A stretch of 64,000 nt of DNA from Streptomyces sp. SID8352. GTDB lineage: Bacteria > Actinomycetota > Actinomycetes > Streptomycetales > Streptomycetaceae. Both the position numbers and the translations under genes were made by a program. The stretch is taken from NCBI RefSeq assembly GCF_009862265.1, contig NZ_WWGX01000044.1, forward strand, positions 1 through 64,000. The letters are read 5' to 3'. The notes under the pieces were generated by a model that saw only the letters and a program-made list of their open reading frames with translations, ran no database searches and was not told the origin of the DNA. Within the stretch, counting starts at the first letter, position 1. The number at the start of each line of letters is the position of its first letter. This document shows positions 45,601 to 53,795 of the stretch, piece after piece.

Positions 45601-47010
45601 GTGAGCGAGAGCGGTGCGGACGCCGTCGTGGACGCGGCCACCGGCGGCTGGCGCCGGGCCACCGGCATCGCGGGCCTGGCCCTGGGCGTGGTCGCGGCGG
45701 GCGCGGCGGCAGGTGTGGCGGTGGAACGGCTCACGGTCGGCCGGGAGATGCGCCGTGAGGCCCGGATGGTGCTGGACTCGGCGGGCCCGTTCGGCGAACT
45801 GCGCGGCACCCCCGGCAGGGCGTACGCCGACGACGGAACCGAGCTGTACTACGAGATCGACGAGATCGACGGGGCCGACGGGGCCGTGGAGATCGGCGGG
45901 GCCGACGGGGACGGGGGGCCGGGCGCGGCCGAGGGGGCCACGACCGGGGCCGTGACCGGGGCCGAGGGGGCACCTGCCCCCCGTGGCTCTCGCGCCGCCC
46001 ATGACGCGGACGGAGCGGATGCCGCCGGTGCGGCGGGGGCCGGGGCCGACGGTGGCGCCGCGGCCGGGGGCGGCTCCGCGGGGGGAGCGCGGCGGCCGTC
46101 CGGGCGGCGGGCGCCCGCGCCGGTGACCGTCGTCTTCTGCCACGGCTACTGCCTCAACCAGGACTCCTGGCACTTCCAGCGCGCCGCCCTGCGCGGCGCG
46201 GTCCGCGGCGTGTACTGGGACCAGCGCAGCCACGGCCGCTCCGGACGGGGCGTGACCCAGGGCCGCGACGGCGAGCCGGTCACCATCGACGGGCTGGGCC
46301 GCGATCTGCGCGCCGTCCTCGACGCCGCCGCGCCCGAGGGGCCCGTGGTGCTCGTCGGCCACTCGATGGGCGGGATGACGGTGATGGCCCTGGCGGACCA
46401 GTTCCCCGAGTTCGTCCGGGAGCGGGTGGCCGGTGTCGCGCTGGTCGGCACCTCCTCGGGAAGGCTCGGCGAGGTGAACTTCGGGCTGCCGGTGGCCGGG
46501 GTCAACGCGGTGCGGCGGCTGCTGCCGGGTGTGCTGAGGGCGCTGGGGCAGCGGGCGGAGCTGGTGGAGCGGGGGCGCCGGGCCACCGCCGACCTGTTCG
46601 CCGGGATCGTCAAGCGCTACTCCTTCGCCGGACGGGACATCGACCCGGCGGTGGCCCGGTTCGCGGAGCGGATGATCGAGTCGACGCCCATCGACGTGGT
46701 CGCCGAGTTCTACCCGGCCTTCGACGACCACGACAAGACCGCCGCCCTGGCCCGTTTCCGCGAACTGCCGGTGCTCGTGCTCGCCGGGGTGCGGGACCTG
46801 GTCACGCCCGGCGGGCACAGCGAGGCCATCGCGGAACTGCTGCCCGGGGCCGAGCTGGTGATGGTGCCCGACGCCGGGCACCTGGTGATGCTGGAACACC
46901 CCGCACTGGTCACGGACCGCCTGACCGGCCTGATCGCCCGGGCCCGTGAACGGGCCCGGGGGGACGCGGCGGGCCCGGGGGACGGCGGGGCCCGGGGCCC
47001 GGCGGGTTGA
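45601..47010 (+). CDS. Alpha/beta hydrolase with a low-complexity insertion
   Basis: The 469-residue protein has one N-terminal helix (IAGLALGVVAAGAAAGVAVERL). Near residues 95-175 is an Ala/Gly/Asp-rich stretch. The hydrolase core follows: VVFCHGYCLNQDSWHFQ, WDQRSHGRS, the nucleophile elbow GHSMGGM, an acid in AGVRDLVTPGG and His in DAGHLVMLEHP. Substrate is unknown. The GTG start follows GAGGAGGAG. It lies between alr and tsaE, as in other streptomycetes. Confidence 0.85.
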   Translation: MSESGADAVVDAATGGWRRATGIAGLALGVVAAGAAAGVAVERLTVGREMRREARMVLDSAGPFGELRGTPGRAYADDGTELYYEIDEIDGADGAVEIGGADGDGGPGAAEGATTGAVTGAEGAPAPRGSRAAHDADGADAAGAAGAGADGGAAAGGGSAGGARRPSGRRAPAPVTVVFCHGYCLNQDSWHFQRAALRGAVRGVYWDQRSHGRSGRGVTQGRDGEPVTIDGLGRDLRAVLDAAAPEGPVVLVGHSMGGMTVMALADQFPEFVRERVAGVALVGTSSGRLGEVNFGLPVAGVNAVRRLLPGVLRALGQRAELVERGRRATADLFAGIVKRYSFAGRDIDPAVARFAERMIESTPIDVVAEFYPAFDDHDKTAALARFRELPVLVLAGVRDLVTPGGHSEAIAELLPGAELVMVPDAGHLVMLEHPALVTDRLTGLIARARERARGDAAGPGDGGARGPAG

Positions 47011-47309
47011 GGGCCCCGGCGACCGGTTGACGGACGCGGGACGGTTGACGGCACGGGCCGGGCGACACGCGCCGCGCGCCGTGACGGGCCCCGCCTGGTC
47101 GGCGGCACCGTGGCGCGGCCGTGCGGGGACCGCTCCGGGCCGGGCGCTCCGGCCGGGACGTACGGCACCGGTGACGGGGTGCGGCCGTGGAGGCGACCGG
47201 GCGCGGGCGGCCGTGCGGCGGACGCGCCGGGGGCCGTACCGGGGACGTCGGCCGCGACGGCCCCGGGGGCGGGCCGCCGGGCGCCGTCCAGCGGCTACCG
47301 TGGGGTGCC
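47011..47309 (+). other. Intergenic region upstream of tsaE
   Basis: About 300 bases, strongly GC-rich, with codon-like runs but no start, ribosome site or conserved protein. No clear promoter or terminator was found. Confidence 0.4.
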
Positions 47310-47834
47310 ATGGAAGCACCCGCAGCACCGTCCGGCCCCGCCGAGCCCGCTCCCGAGGCCGAGATCACCGTCACCTCCCCCGACCGGATGCGGGAGTTCG
47401 GCCGCAGGCTGGCCGCCACGCTGCGCGCCGGTGACCTGCTGATGCTCAGCGGGGAGCTGGGCGCGGGCAAGACGACCCTGACCCGGGGGATCGGCGAGGG
47501 CCTCGGGGTGCGCGGCGCCGTCACCTCCCCGACCTTCGTGATCGCCCGGGTGCACCCCCCGCTCGGCGACGGTCCGCCGCTCGTCCACGTCGACGCCTAC
47601 CGGCTGTCCGGCGGGCTCGACGAGATGGAGGACCTCGACCTGGACGTCTCCCTGGCCGACTCGGTCATCGTGGTCGAGTGGGGCGAGGGCAAGGTCGAGG
47701 AACTGACCGAGGACCGGCTCCAGCTCACCATCCACCGCGCCGTCGGCGACACCACCGACGAGGTGCGGCGGGTCACCCTCAAGGGCGTCGGCGCCCGCTG
47801 GACCGGGGCCGACCTGGACGCCCTCACCGGCTGA
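47310..47834 (+). CDS. tsaE: tRNA t6A biosynthesis ATPase TsaE
   Basis: The 174-residue P-loop ATPase has GELGAGKTT at residues 48-56, TSPTFVIARVH and HVDAYRLSG; VVEWGEG is also characteristic. TsaE works with TsaB and TsaD to add threonylcarbamoyl to A37 of ANN-decoding tRNAs. The ATG at 47310 was chosen by length. The partner genes lie about 2 kb downstream. Confidence 0.95.
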   Translation: MEAPAAPSGPAEPAPEAEITVTSPDRMREFGRRLAATLRAGDLLMLSGELGAGKTTLTRGIGEGLGVRGAVTSPTFVIARVHPPLGDGPPLVHVDAYRLSGGLDEMEDLDLDVSLADSVIVVEWGEGKVEELTEDRLQLTIHRAVGDTTDEVRRVTLKGVGARWTGADLDALTG

Positions 47835-48398
47835 GCGCCCCGCGCCGGCGCGGGCCGGCGCGCACGGCCTCCCTCCCGCTCCCGGTGCGCCCCTCCGCTC
47901 CGGGCGCACCCCGGCCTGTACGGCGCTTGCCCTGCCTCGTTCCGCCTCGCCTCGCCTCGTCCCGTTCCGTCCCGCCTCGTCCCGGCCCTGTCCGTCCGGC
48001 GTCCTCCCGCCAGGTCCTCGTCCCGAGCCCGGCCCGTGCCGTCGCGTCTGTCCCCTCGCCGTGCGCCCGTTTCCGTCCCGTGTCCGGTCCCGGGCGGTCC
48101 GCCGCGGGGTCCTTCCACATCGGCTCGTGCGGCCTCCGTTCAGCGGTGCTCCGCTTCGCGTCCGGAGCGTGTCCGCCCCGGGTCCGGCCCGGTTCGTCGT
48201 GCCGTGCCGGGGTCGGCCGCGGTTCGTCGTGGGGCCGTTCCGGCCCGGACCGTACGGTGTGCTTCCCGTCCGTCGCGCCGCTGGGCCCGCACGCCGTTCC
48301 GCCCGCCCCGCCTGTCACCGGCTCCGCGTCCGGAGGGCGTCCGGTCCGGGACGGGCCCGAGGGGCGTTCCCCGGGCCCGTCCCGTTCCCGCGCACCAC

Positions 48399-48468
48399 GG
48401 CCGGTCCCCGCCGCCGCGCCCGTCCCGCCGCGGGGCCGGTCCCCGCCGCCGCGCCCGTCCCGCCGCGG
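48399..48468. repeat. Two tandem 35-base units
   Basis: Unit 48399-48433 is repeated at 48434-48468. Both are C-rich (GGCCGGTCCCCGCC at the start). Confidence 0.8.
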
Positions 48469-48490
48469 GAGGAGCGGATGATCCGGCCGC

Positions 48491-48557
48491 CCGATGCCGC
48501 CCGATGCCGCCCGATGCCGCCCGATGCCGCCCGATGCCGCCCGGTGCCGCCCGGTGC
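48491..48557. repeat. Array of 10-base CCGATGCCGC units
   Basis: Five exact copies (48491-48540) are followed by CCGGTGCCGC and a partial unit. The array has the helical period of DNA and is a candidate for slippage. Confidence 0.85.
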
Positions 48558-48642
48558 CCGCGTGGGCCGCCGGTGGTCCGTGGGTCCGGCGGGCGTCGGC
48601 CGGCGTCGGCCGGGCGTCCGTTGGCGGAGGCGGATCACCGGG

Positions 48643-48663
48643 TTTCCGACATCGTGTCGGAAA
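48643..48663. promoter_or_regulatory. Perfect dyad TTTCCGACA-TCG-TGTCGGAAA
   Basis: Nine-base perfect arms around TCG lie 97 bases upstream of the small ORF and 48 bases upstream of the iron box. This is operator-like; the regulator is unknown. Confidence 0.5.
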
Positions 48664-48710
48664 AATGTTGCCTTCGGCCTCCCTCCGTGGTCACATGGTG
48701 TCCGGGCCGT

Positions 48711-48728
48711 GGTTAGGCACGCCTAACC
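48711..48728. promoter_or_regulatory. Iron box (DtxR/DmdR-type operator)
   Basis: GGTTAGGC-AC-GCCTAACC is a perfect 18-base palindrome matching the core of the actinobacterial iron box (TTAGG...CCTAA). It lies 31 bases before the ATG of the 53-residue ORF, so iron-dependent repression is likely. Confidence 0.7.
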
Positions 48729-48759
48729 AGGACGGCCCCCGAGCCCCAGGAGGCGTCCA

Positions 48760-48921
48760 TGCCGGAGACCAGGGACCCGTCGCGCACCGCTCCCGCGGTG
48801 TCCATGAAGGAACTGCTCGCGGCCGGTGCCGCCGCGGCGGCCGTCTCGACCCCGCCGTCCGCGCCCGGGCCGCTGCCGAGCCCGTCGGTGTCACCGGAGC
48901 GGCCCCGCGAGGCCGCCTGAC
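48760..48921 (+). CDS. Small iron-regulated protein of unknown function
   Basis: The 53-residue product (MPETRDPSRTAPAVSMKELL ... ERPREAA) has a short Ala-rich helix (MKELLAAGAAAAAVSTPP) and a Pro/Ser-rich tail. AGGAGG with five bases of spacing precedes the ATG, and the iron box lies just upstream. I recall similar small proteins in other streptomycetes but no function. The combination of strong translation signal and operator is the main support. Confidence 0.6.
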
Positions 48922-48972
48922 CGGGCAGCCCCGCCCGTCCGCCGCGCGCCGCCCGCCCCCGACCCCGCGCGG

Positions 48973-49527
48973 TCAGCGGATGACGACCACCTGGCGGCCG
49001 ATGGTCGCGAAGTCCCACATGGCGTCGCCGTCCGCCCGGGACTCCCGGATGCCGCCGGTCGGCGCCGACAGGTCGGGCTCGGGCGGCTCGTCGTCCACGG
49101 CCGCGCTGAACCCGATGACCACCCCGTCGACCGCGGTGAACCGCACCACGTGCTCGATCGGGACGCCGTCGGTGCCGATCACCCGGTTCGAACGGGACGT
49201 CACCGCGTAGCCGCCCGGTGCCGGGTCGACCGTGCCGGGGGTCACCCGGAAGGTGCGCCGCGCCGCGCCGTCCGCACCGACCAGCCAGACCCGGTCGTCG
49301 TCCACCGAGTACACGACCCGTTCACCCGTTCCGGACCGCGCGGGCAGCGCCTCCGGGTGACGGCGGTCGCGCGGCGCCTTGACGGCGCCGGGGGCGGGCG
49401 GGCCCGACGCCCGCGGCCGGGCGGGGGGCTCCGGCGCCTCCGCCGCCGCGCGGTAGGCGAGAGTGCCCACGGTCACCAGGGCCGCCGTGGTGAGTGCGGC
49501 CACGAATCCGGCGCTGCTGGCTGCCAC
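48973..49527 (-). CDS. Membrane-anchored YkuD-like protein lacking the catalytic cysteine
   Basis: The 184-residue protein has an N-terminal helix (GFVAALTTAALVTVGTLAY), a Pro/Ala-rich linker, a short beta-rich part (ERVVYSVDDDRVWLVGADG) and then RVIGTDGVPIEHVVRFT and GGIRESRADGDAMWDFATIGRQVVVIR. The last segment resembles the end of L,D-transpeptidase (YkuD) domains, where the motif is SHGC(V)R; here Cys and His are missing. Enzyme activity is therefore unlikely. The GTG at 49527 is the best start. Confidence 0.55.
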   Translation of the reverse strand: MAASSAGFVAALTTAALVTVGTLAYRAAAEAPEPPARPRASGPPAPGAVKAPRDRRHPEALPARSGTGERVVYSVDDDRVWLVGADGAARRTFRVTPGTVDPAPGGYAVTSRSNRVIGTDGVPIEHVVRFTAVDGVVIGFSAAVDDEPPEPDLSAPTGGIRESRADGDAMWDFATIGRQVVVIR

Positions 49528-49692
49528 TGGCGACCACCCCGTCGTCGTATCCCGTGCGTCCCGGGCGCCGCGCGCGCCCCGCGGGGTCCGGACGCTCCGG
49601 ACGCCGTACGCGTTCCGTGGGCGACGGTAGCAGTCCGTGACGACCGCTCCCGGCCGTCCGACACGGGCGCCGCGGCGCCGTACGCTGTTCGC

Positions 49693-50346
49693 GTGCTCTT
49701 GCTCGCTCTGGATACCGCCACGCCCGCCGTGACCGTCGCGCTGCACGACGGCACGGACGTCATCGCCTCGTCGAGCCAGGTGGACGCGCGCCGCCACGGT
49801 GAGCTGCTGCTGCCCGCCGTCGACCGGGTGCTCTCCGAGGCCGGTCTGCGGCTGGACGCCGTCACCGGCGTCGTCGCCGGGACCGGTCCCGGCCCGTACA
49901 CCGGGCTGCGCGTCGGCCTGATGACGGCGGACGCCTTCGGGCTCGCGCTCGGCGTGCCCGTGTACGGCGTGTGCACCCTGGACGGCCTGGCCCGCGCCAC
50001 CGACCTGGAGGGCCCCTTCGTGGTGGCGACCGACGCCCGCCGCAAGGAGGTCTACTGGGCCCGGTACGCCGACTCCCGCACCCGGCTGACCGACCCGGCC
50101 GTCGACCGTCCCGCCGACATCGCCGAGCGGGTGGCCGGGCTCCCCGCCGTCGGCGCCGGGGCCCTGCTGTACCCGGACACCTTCCCCCGGGCCCACGAGC
50201 CCGAGCACGTCTCCGCCGCCGCGCTGGCCCGCCTCGCCGCCGAGCGGCTCGCGGCCGGGGAGGAACTGCCCGCGCCCCGGCCGCTCTACCTGCGGCGGCC
50301 GGACGCCCAGGTCCCCAAGAACTACAAGGTGGTCACCCCCAAGTGA
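49693..50346 (+). CDS. tsaB: tRNA t6A biosynthesis protein TsaB
   Basis: The 217-residue protein has the ASKHA fold start (LLLALDTATPAVTVAL), RRHGELLLPAVDRVL and GTGPGPYTGLRVGL. TsaB is the scaffold partner of TsaD. GTG start. Its TGA overlaps the GTG of rimI, so translation is coupled. Confidence 0.95.
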   Translation: MLLLALDTATPAVTVALHDGTDVIASSSQVDARRHGELLLPAVDRVLSEAGLRLDAVTGVVAGTGPGPYTGLRVGLMTADAFGLALGVPVYGVCTLDGLARATDLEGPFVVATDARRKEVYWARYADSRTRLTDPAVDRPADIAERVAGLPAVGAGALLYPDTFPRAHEPEHVSAAALARLAAERLAAGEELPAPRPLYLRRPDAQVPKNYKVVTPK

Positions 50347-50924
50347 CGGCACCCGAACCCGGCCCCGCCGGGCCCGTCCCCGAGCCCGAGCCCCCGCCCG
50401 GCCCCGCCGCCCTGCGCGAGATGCGCTGGTGGGACATCGACGCGGTGCTCCTGCTGGAACGCGAGCTGTTCCCGGAGGACGCCTGGTCGCGGGGGATGTT
50501 CTGGTCCGAGCTGGCGCACGCGCGCGGTCCGGCGGCCACCCGCCGCTATCTGGTCGCCGAGGCCGACGGCCGGATCGTCGGCTACGCGGGCCTCGTCGCC
50601 TCCGGCGACCAGGGCGACGTGCAGACCATCGCCGTGGCCCGCGGGCGCTGGGGCACCGGACTGGGCGCCCGGCTGCTGACCGAGCTGCTGCGGGCCGCCA
50701 CCGCCTTCGAGTGCGCCGAGGTGATGCTGGAGTGCCGGGTGGACAACACCCGCGCCCAGCGGCTCTACGAGCGCTTCGGCTTCGAGGCCATCGGCTTCCG
50801 CCGCGGCTACTACCAGCCGGGCAACGTGGACGCCCTGGTCATGCGCCTGACCGATCCGTCCGCCTCCGTGGCGGGTACCGACCCCCTGCCGGGAACCGAG
50901 CGAGGAACCGAGATCAATGGCTGA
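50343..50924 (+). CDS. rimI: Ribosomal protein S18 alanine N-acetyltransferase
   Basis: The 193-residue GNAT enzyme has the acetyl-CoA loop ARGRWGTGLGARLL and VMLECRVDNTRAQRLYERFGF. Its N terminus has a 25-residue Pro/Glu-rich leader before LREMRWWDIDAVLLLE. It probably acetylates the N-terminal Ala of S18. It overlaps tsaB and tsaD at both ends. Confidence 0.93.
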   Translation: MTAPEPGPAGPVPEPEPPPGPAALREMRWWDIDAVLLLERELFPEDAWSRGMFWSELAHARGPAATRRYLVAEADGRIVGYAGLVASGDQGDVQTIAVARGRWGTGLGARLLTELLRAATAFECAEVMLECRVDNTRAQRLYERFGFEAIGFRRGYYQPGNVDALVMRLTDPSASVAGTDPLPGTERGTEING

Positions 50925-52062
50925 CGAACCCCTGGTCCTGGGGATCGAGACCTCCTGCGACGAGACCGGCGTCGGTGTCGTCCGCGGCACCACCCTGCTG
51001 GCCGACGCGGTCGCCTCCAGCGTCGACGAGCACGCCCGGTTCGGCGGGGTCGTCCCGGAGGTGGCGAGCCGTGCCCACCTGGAGGCGATGGTCCCCACCA
51101 TCGACCGCGCGCTGAAGGAGGCGGGCGTCAGCGCCCGCGACCTGGACGGCATCTCGGTCACCGCCGGTCCCGGTCTCGCCGGCGCCCTCCTGGTCGGCGT
51201 CTCGGCCGCCAAGGCGTACGCCTACGCCCTCGGCAAGCCCCTCTACGGCGTCAACCACCTCGCCTCGCACATCTGCGTCGACCAGTTGGAGCACGGCCCG
51301 CTGCCCGAGCCCACGATGGCGCTGCTGGTCTCCGGCGGGCACTCCTCGCTGCTGCTCTCCACGGACATCACCGCCGACGTCCGCCCGCTGGGCGCCACCA
51401 TCGACGACGCGGCCGGCGAGGCCTTCGACAAGGTCGCCCGGGTGCTGAACCTGGGCTTCCCCGGCGGCCCCGTCATCGACCGGTACGCGCGCGAGGGCGA
51501 CCCGGGCGCCATCGCCTTCCCGCGCGGGCTGACCGGGCCGCGCGACGCCCCGTACGACTTCTCCTTCTCCGGCCTCAAGACGGCCGTGGCCCGCTGGATC
51601 GAGGCCCGGCGGGCGGCGGGGGAGGAGGTGCCGGTGCGCGACGTGTCGGCGTCCTTCCAGGAGGCCGTGGTGGACGTGCTGACCCGCAAGGCCGTGCGGG
51701 CCTGCAAGGACAACGGCGTCGACCACCTGATGATCGGCGGCGGGGTCGCGGCCAACTCCCGGCTGCGGGAGCTGGCGCGGGAGCGCTGCGAGGCGGCGGG
51801 CATCCGGCTGCGGGTGCCGCGCCCCAAGCTGTGCACGGACAACGGCGCGATGGTCGCCGCGCTCGGCGCCGAGATGGTCGCCCGGGGCCGGTCCGCCTCC
51901 GACTGGGACCTGTCGGCGGACTCCTCCCTGCCGGTGACCGACCCGCACGTCCCGGGGAGCGGCCACGGCCGTGACCACGGGCATGACCACGGCCATGACC
52001 ATGTGCACGGTCATGGCCACGACCATGTGCACGAGGTCAGCAAGGAGAACCTGTACCCGTGA
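50917..52062 (+). CDS. tsaD: tRNA t6A transferase TsaD with a His-rich tail
   Basis: The 381-residue enzyme transfers the threonylcarbamoyl group to tRNA. Motifs include LGIETSCDETGVGVV, the metal histidines in GVNHLASHICVD, LVSGGHSSLLL, and the metal Asp in CTDNGAMVAALG. After the usual end the protein continues into a tail with eleven His in about 25 residues (HGRDHGHDHGHDHVHGHGHD), which could bind metal. It overlaps rimI upstream and the 89-residue ORF downstream. Confidence 0.96.
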   Translation: MADEPLVLGIETSCDETGVGVVRGTTLLADAVASSVDEHARFGGVVPEVASRAHLEAMVPTIDRALKEAGVSARDLDGISVTAGPGLAGALLVGVSAAKAYAYALGKPLYGVNHLASHICVDQLEHGPLPEPTMALLVSGGHSSLLLSTDITADVRPLGATIDDAAGEAFDKVARVLNLGFPGGPVIDRYAREGDPGAIAFPRGLTGPRDAPYDFSFSGLKTAVARWIEARRAAGEEVPVRDVSASFQEAVVDVLTRKAVRACKDNGVDHLMIGGGVAANSRLRELARERCEAAGIRLRVPRPKLCTDNGAMVAALGAEMVARGRSASDWDLSADSSLPVTDPHVPGSGHGRDHGHDHGHDHVHGHGHDHVHEVSKENLYP

Positions 52063-52328
52063 CCGTCGCGCTGATGTGGGAGGCGCGGGCGGTGCCCGGC
52101 CGGGGCGGGGAACTGCTGGAGTGGGCGCGCTCGCGCGACCTCGGCGCCGAGCCCCTGCGCCGGGAGGCCCTGCGCGCCCCCCAGGACCGGGTCCTCGTCA
52201 TCACCTGGTGGGACGCCCCGTACGACGCCGAACTGCCGGAGCTGCCCGAACCGGCGGCCGAGCTGGTCACCCGCCCGGTGCACCGCTGGCGCTTCGAGTC
52301 GGTGGGGGTGACCGGGCCGGGGCGGTGA
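52059..52328 (+). CDS. Conserved-looking 89-residue hypothetical protein
   Basis: The product (MTVALMWEARAVPGRGGELL ... FESVGVTGPGR) reads like an intact small alpha/beta protein similar in design to antibiotic-biosynthesis-monooxygenase-like ferredoxin folds, though no motif proves this. Its GTG overlaps the tsaD stop, so it is translated with tsaD. GGAG lies upstream. Confidence 0.65.
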   Translation: MTVALMWEARAVPGRGGELLEWARSRDLGAEPLRREALRAPQDRVLVITWWDAPYDAELPELPEPAAELVTRPVHRWRFESVGVTGPGR

Positions 52329-52357
52329 GCGGCACGGGACCGGGGCGGCCCCTCCGT

Positions 52358-52402
52358 GGGCGGGGCGGCGCGGCCGCTCCGTTGGCCGTGCCGCCCCGCG
52401 GG
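52358..52402. terminator. Bidirectional terminator hairpin
   Basis: A stem with core GCGGGGCGGC/GCCGCCCCGC lies between two convergent genes. Confidence 0.5.
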
Positions 52403-52487
52403 CCCGGCCGCCCCTCGTCGTAGGACCGCGCCCGGCCTCCCGGCTCCCCGGCGGGCCGCGGACGGCGCGGGCGGGGCGCCCGCCCGC

Positions 52488-53672
52488 TCACCGGGCCGGG
52501 TGGCCCAGCAGCATCGTGGGCGCGCCCGCGACCCGGGTGAGGAAGACCGTCGCCGCGTTCGGCCCCTGGGGGCGGACCTTGCGGCGCAGCTCCTCCGGCT
52601 CCACCGCCGAGCCCCGCTTCTTCACCGTCAGCGTGCCGACCTCCCGCTCCCGGAGCAGCGCCCTGAGCCGCTTCACATGGAACGGCATCCGGTCGGTGAT
52701 CTCGTAGGCCGTCGCGTAGGGCGTGGGCCGCAGCTCGTCCGCCGTGACATAGGCGATGGTCGCGTCCAGCAGCCCGCCGTCGACCCGTTCGGCCACGTCG
52801 GCCACCAGATGGGCGCGGATGACGGCGCCGTCGGGCTCGTACAGGTAGCGGCCGGGCTCGCGGACCGGCGGGTCGGGCAGGCCGGCGCCGACGAGGGTGC
52901 GGGGGCCCGGCAGCAGCGTGGCCCGCACGGTGCCCGGCGCCGTGCCGAACCACAGCACCGCCTCCTTGACGTCCCCGCCGTCGGAGATCCACTCGGCCTC
53001 GGCGTCCTCGGGCACCACCTCGTGGGGGATGCCGGGCGCGACCTTCAGCGCGGCGGCGACCGGGGCCCGGCGGGCCGCCCCCACCGCCCAGGACAGCGGC
53101 GGCGAGTACGCCTCGGGGTCGAAGATCCGCCCGCCCGTTCCCCGGCCGCCGCGCCCGCCGCGCCGTGCCGGGTCCACGAACACCGCGTCGTACCCGGTGG
53201 TGTCGACCTCCGTCACGTCCGCCTCGCGCACCTCGACCAGCCCCTCCAGCCCCAGCGCCTCGGCGTTGGCGCGGGCCGCCGCCGCGGTCACCGGGTCGCG
53301 GTCCACGGCGAGCACCCGGATGCCCGCGCGGGCCAGCGCGATCGCGTCGCCGCCGATCCCGCAGCACAGGTCGGCCACCGAGGCCACGCCCAGCTCGCGC
53401 AGCCGCCCGGCGCGGTGCGCGGCCACGCCGGCGCGGGTCGACTGCTCGACCCCGTCGGGCGTGAAGAACATCCGCCCGGCGTCCTCGGCCCCGAACTTCG
53501 CCGCCGCGCGCTGCCGCAGCCGCGCCTGCCCGAGCGCCGCCGACACCAGCTCGGCCGGGTGGGTGCGGCGCAGCCGGGTGGCCACGGCCAGCTCGTGCGC
53601 GGGATCGGTGTCGCGGACCTCGTCGAGGAGGGCGCGGCCTTCGGGGGAGCGGAGGGCGTCGAGCTGGTTCAC
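52488..53672 (-). CDS. SAM-dependent methyltransferase (class I)
   Basis: The 394-residue protein has an N-terminal helical part, then a Rossmann methyltransferase: motif I VADLCCGIGGDAIALAR, acidic VLAVDRDP, and the DPARRGG catalytic segment (VDPARR). The C-terminal part includes FHVKRLRALLREREVGTLTVKKRG, as in the THUMP-like methyltransferases found next to chaperonin genes in actinobacteria. An RNA substrate is likely but not shown. GTG 53672 was chosen; upstream sequence to 53780 is open. Confidence 0.8.
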   Translation of the reverse strand: MNQLDALRSPEGRALLDEVRDTDPAHELAVATRLRRTHPAELVSAALGQARLRQRAAAKFGAEDAGRMFFTPDGVEQSTRAGVAAHRAGRLRELGVASVADLCCGIGGDAIALARAGIRVLAVDRDPVTAAAARANAEALGLEGLVEVREADVTEVDTTGYDAVFVDPARRGGRGGRGTGGRIFDPEAYSPPLSWAVGAARRAPVAAALKVAPGIPHEVVPEDAEAEWISDGGDVKEAVLWFGTAPGTVRATLLPGPRTLVGAGLPDPPVREPGRYLYEPDGAVIRAHLVADVAERVDGGLLDATIAYVTADELRPTPYATAYEITDRMPFHVKRLRALLREREVGTLTVKKRGSAVEPEELRRKVRPQGPNAATVFLTRVAGAPTMLLGHPAR

Positions 53673-53795
53673 CGGGACATTGTGGGCCAGTCGGTGGACC
53701 GTCCGCTCCCGGCGCGGTGTCGGACCGGGTCCCCGGGCCGGGGACTGCGAGCATGCCGCACTATGCACGAAGTCGTACAAACAGATAAAAAGCGG

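Larger units (their letters stand above)
47835..48642. other. Long intergenic region with tandem repeats
   Basis: About 800 bases without a convincing gene. It contains CCGTTCCGTCCCGCCTCGTC-like simple repeats (47935-48000), a 35-base tandem duplication and a 10-base repeat array. Reading frames here have low-complexity Arg/Pro-rich translations. Confidence 0.55.
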
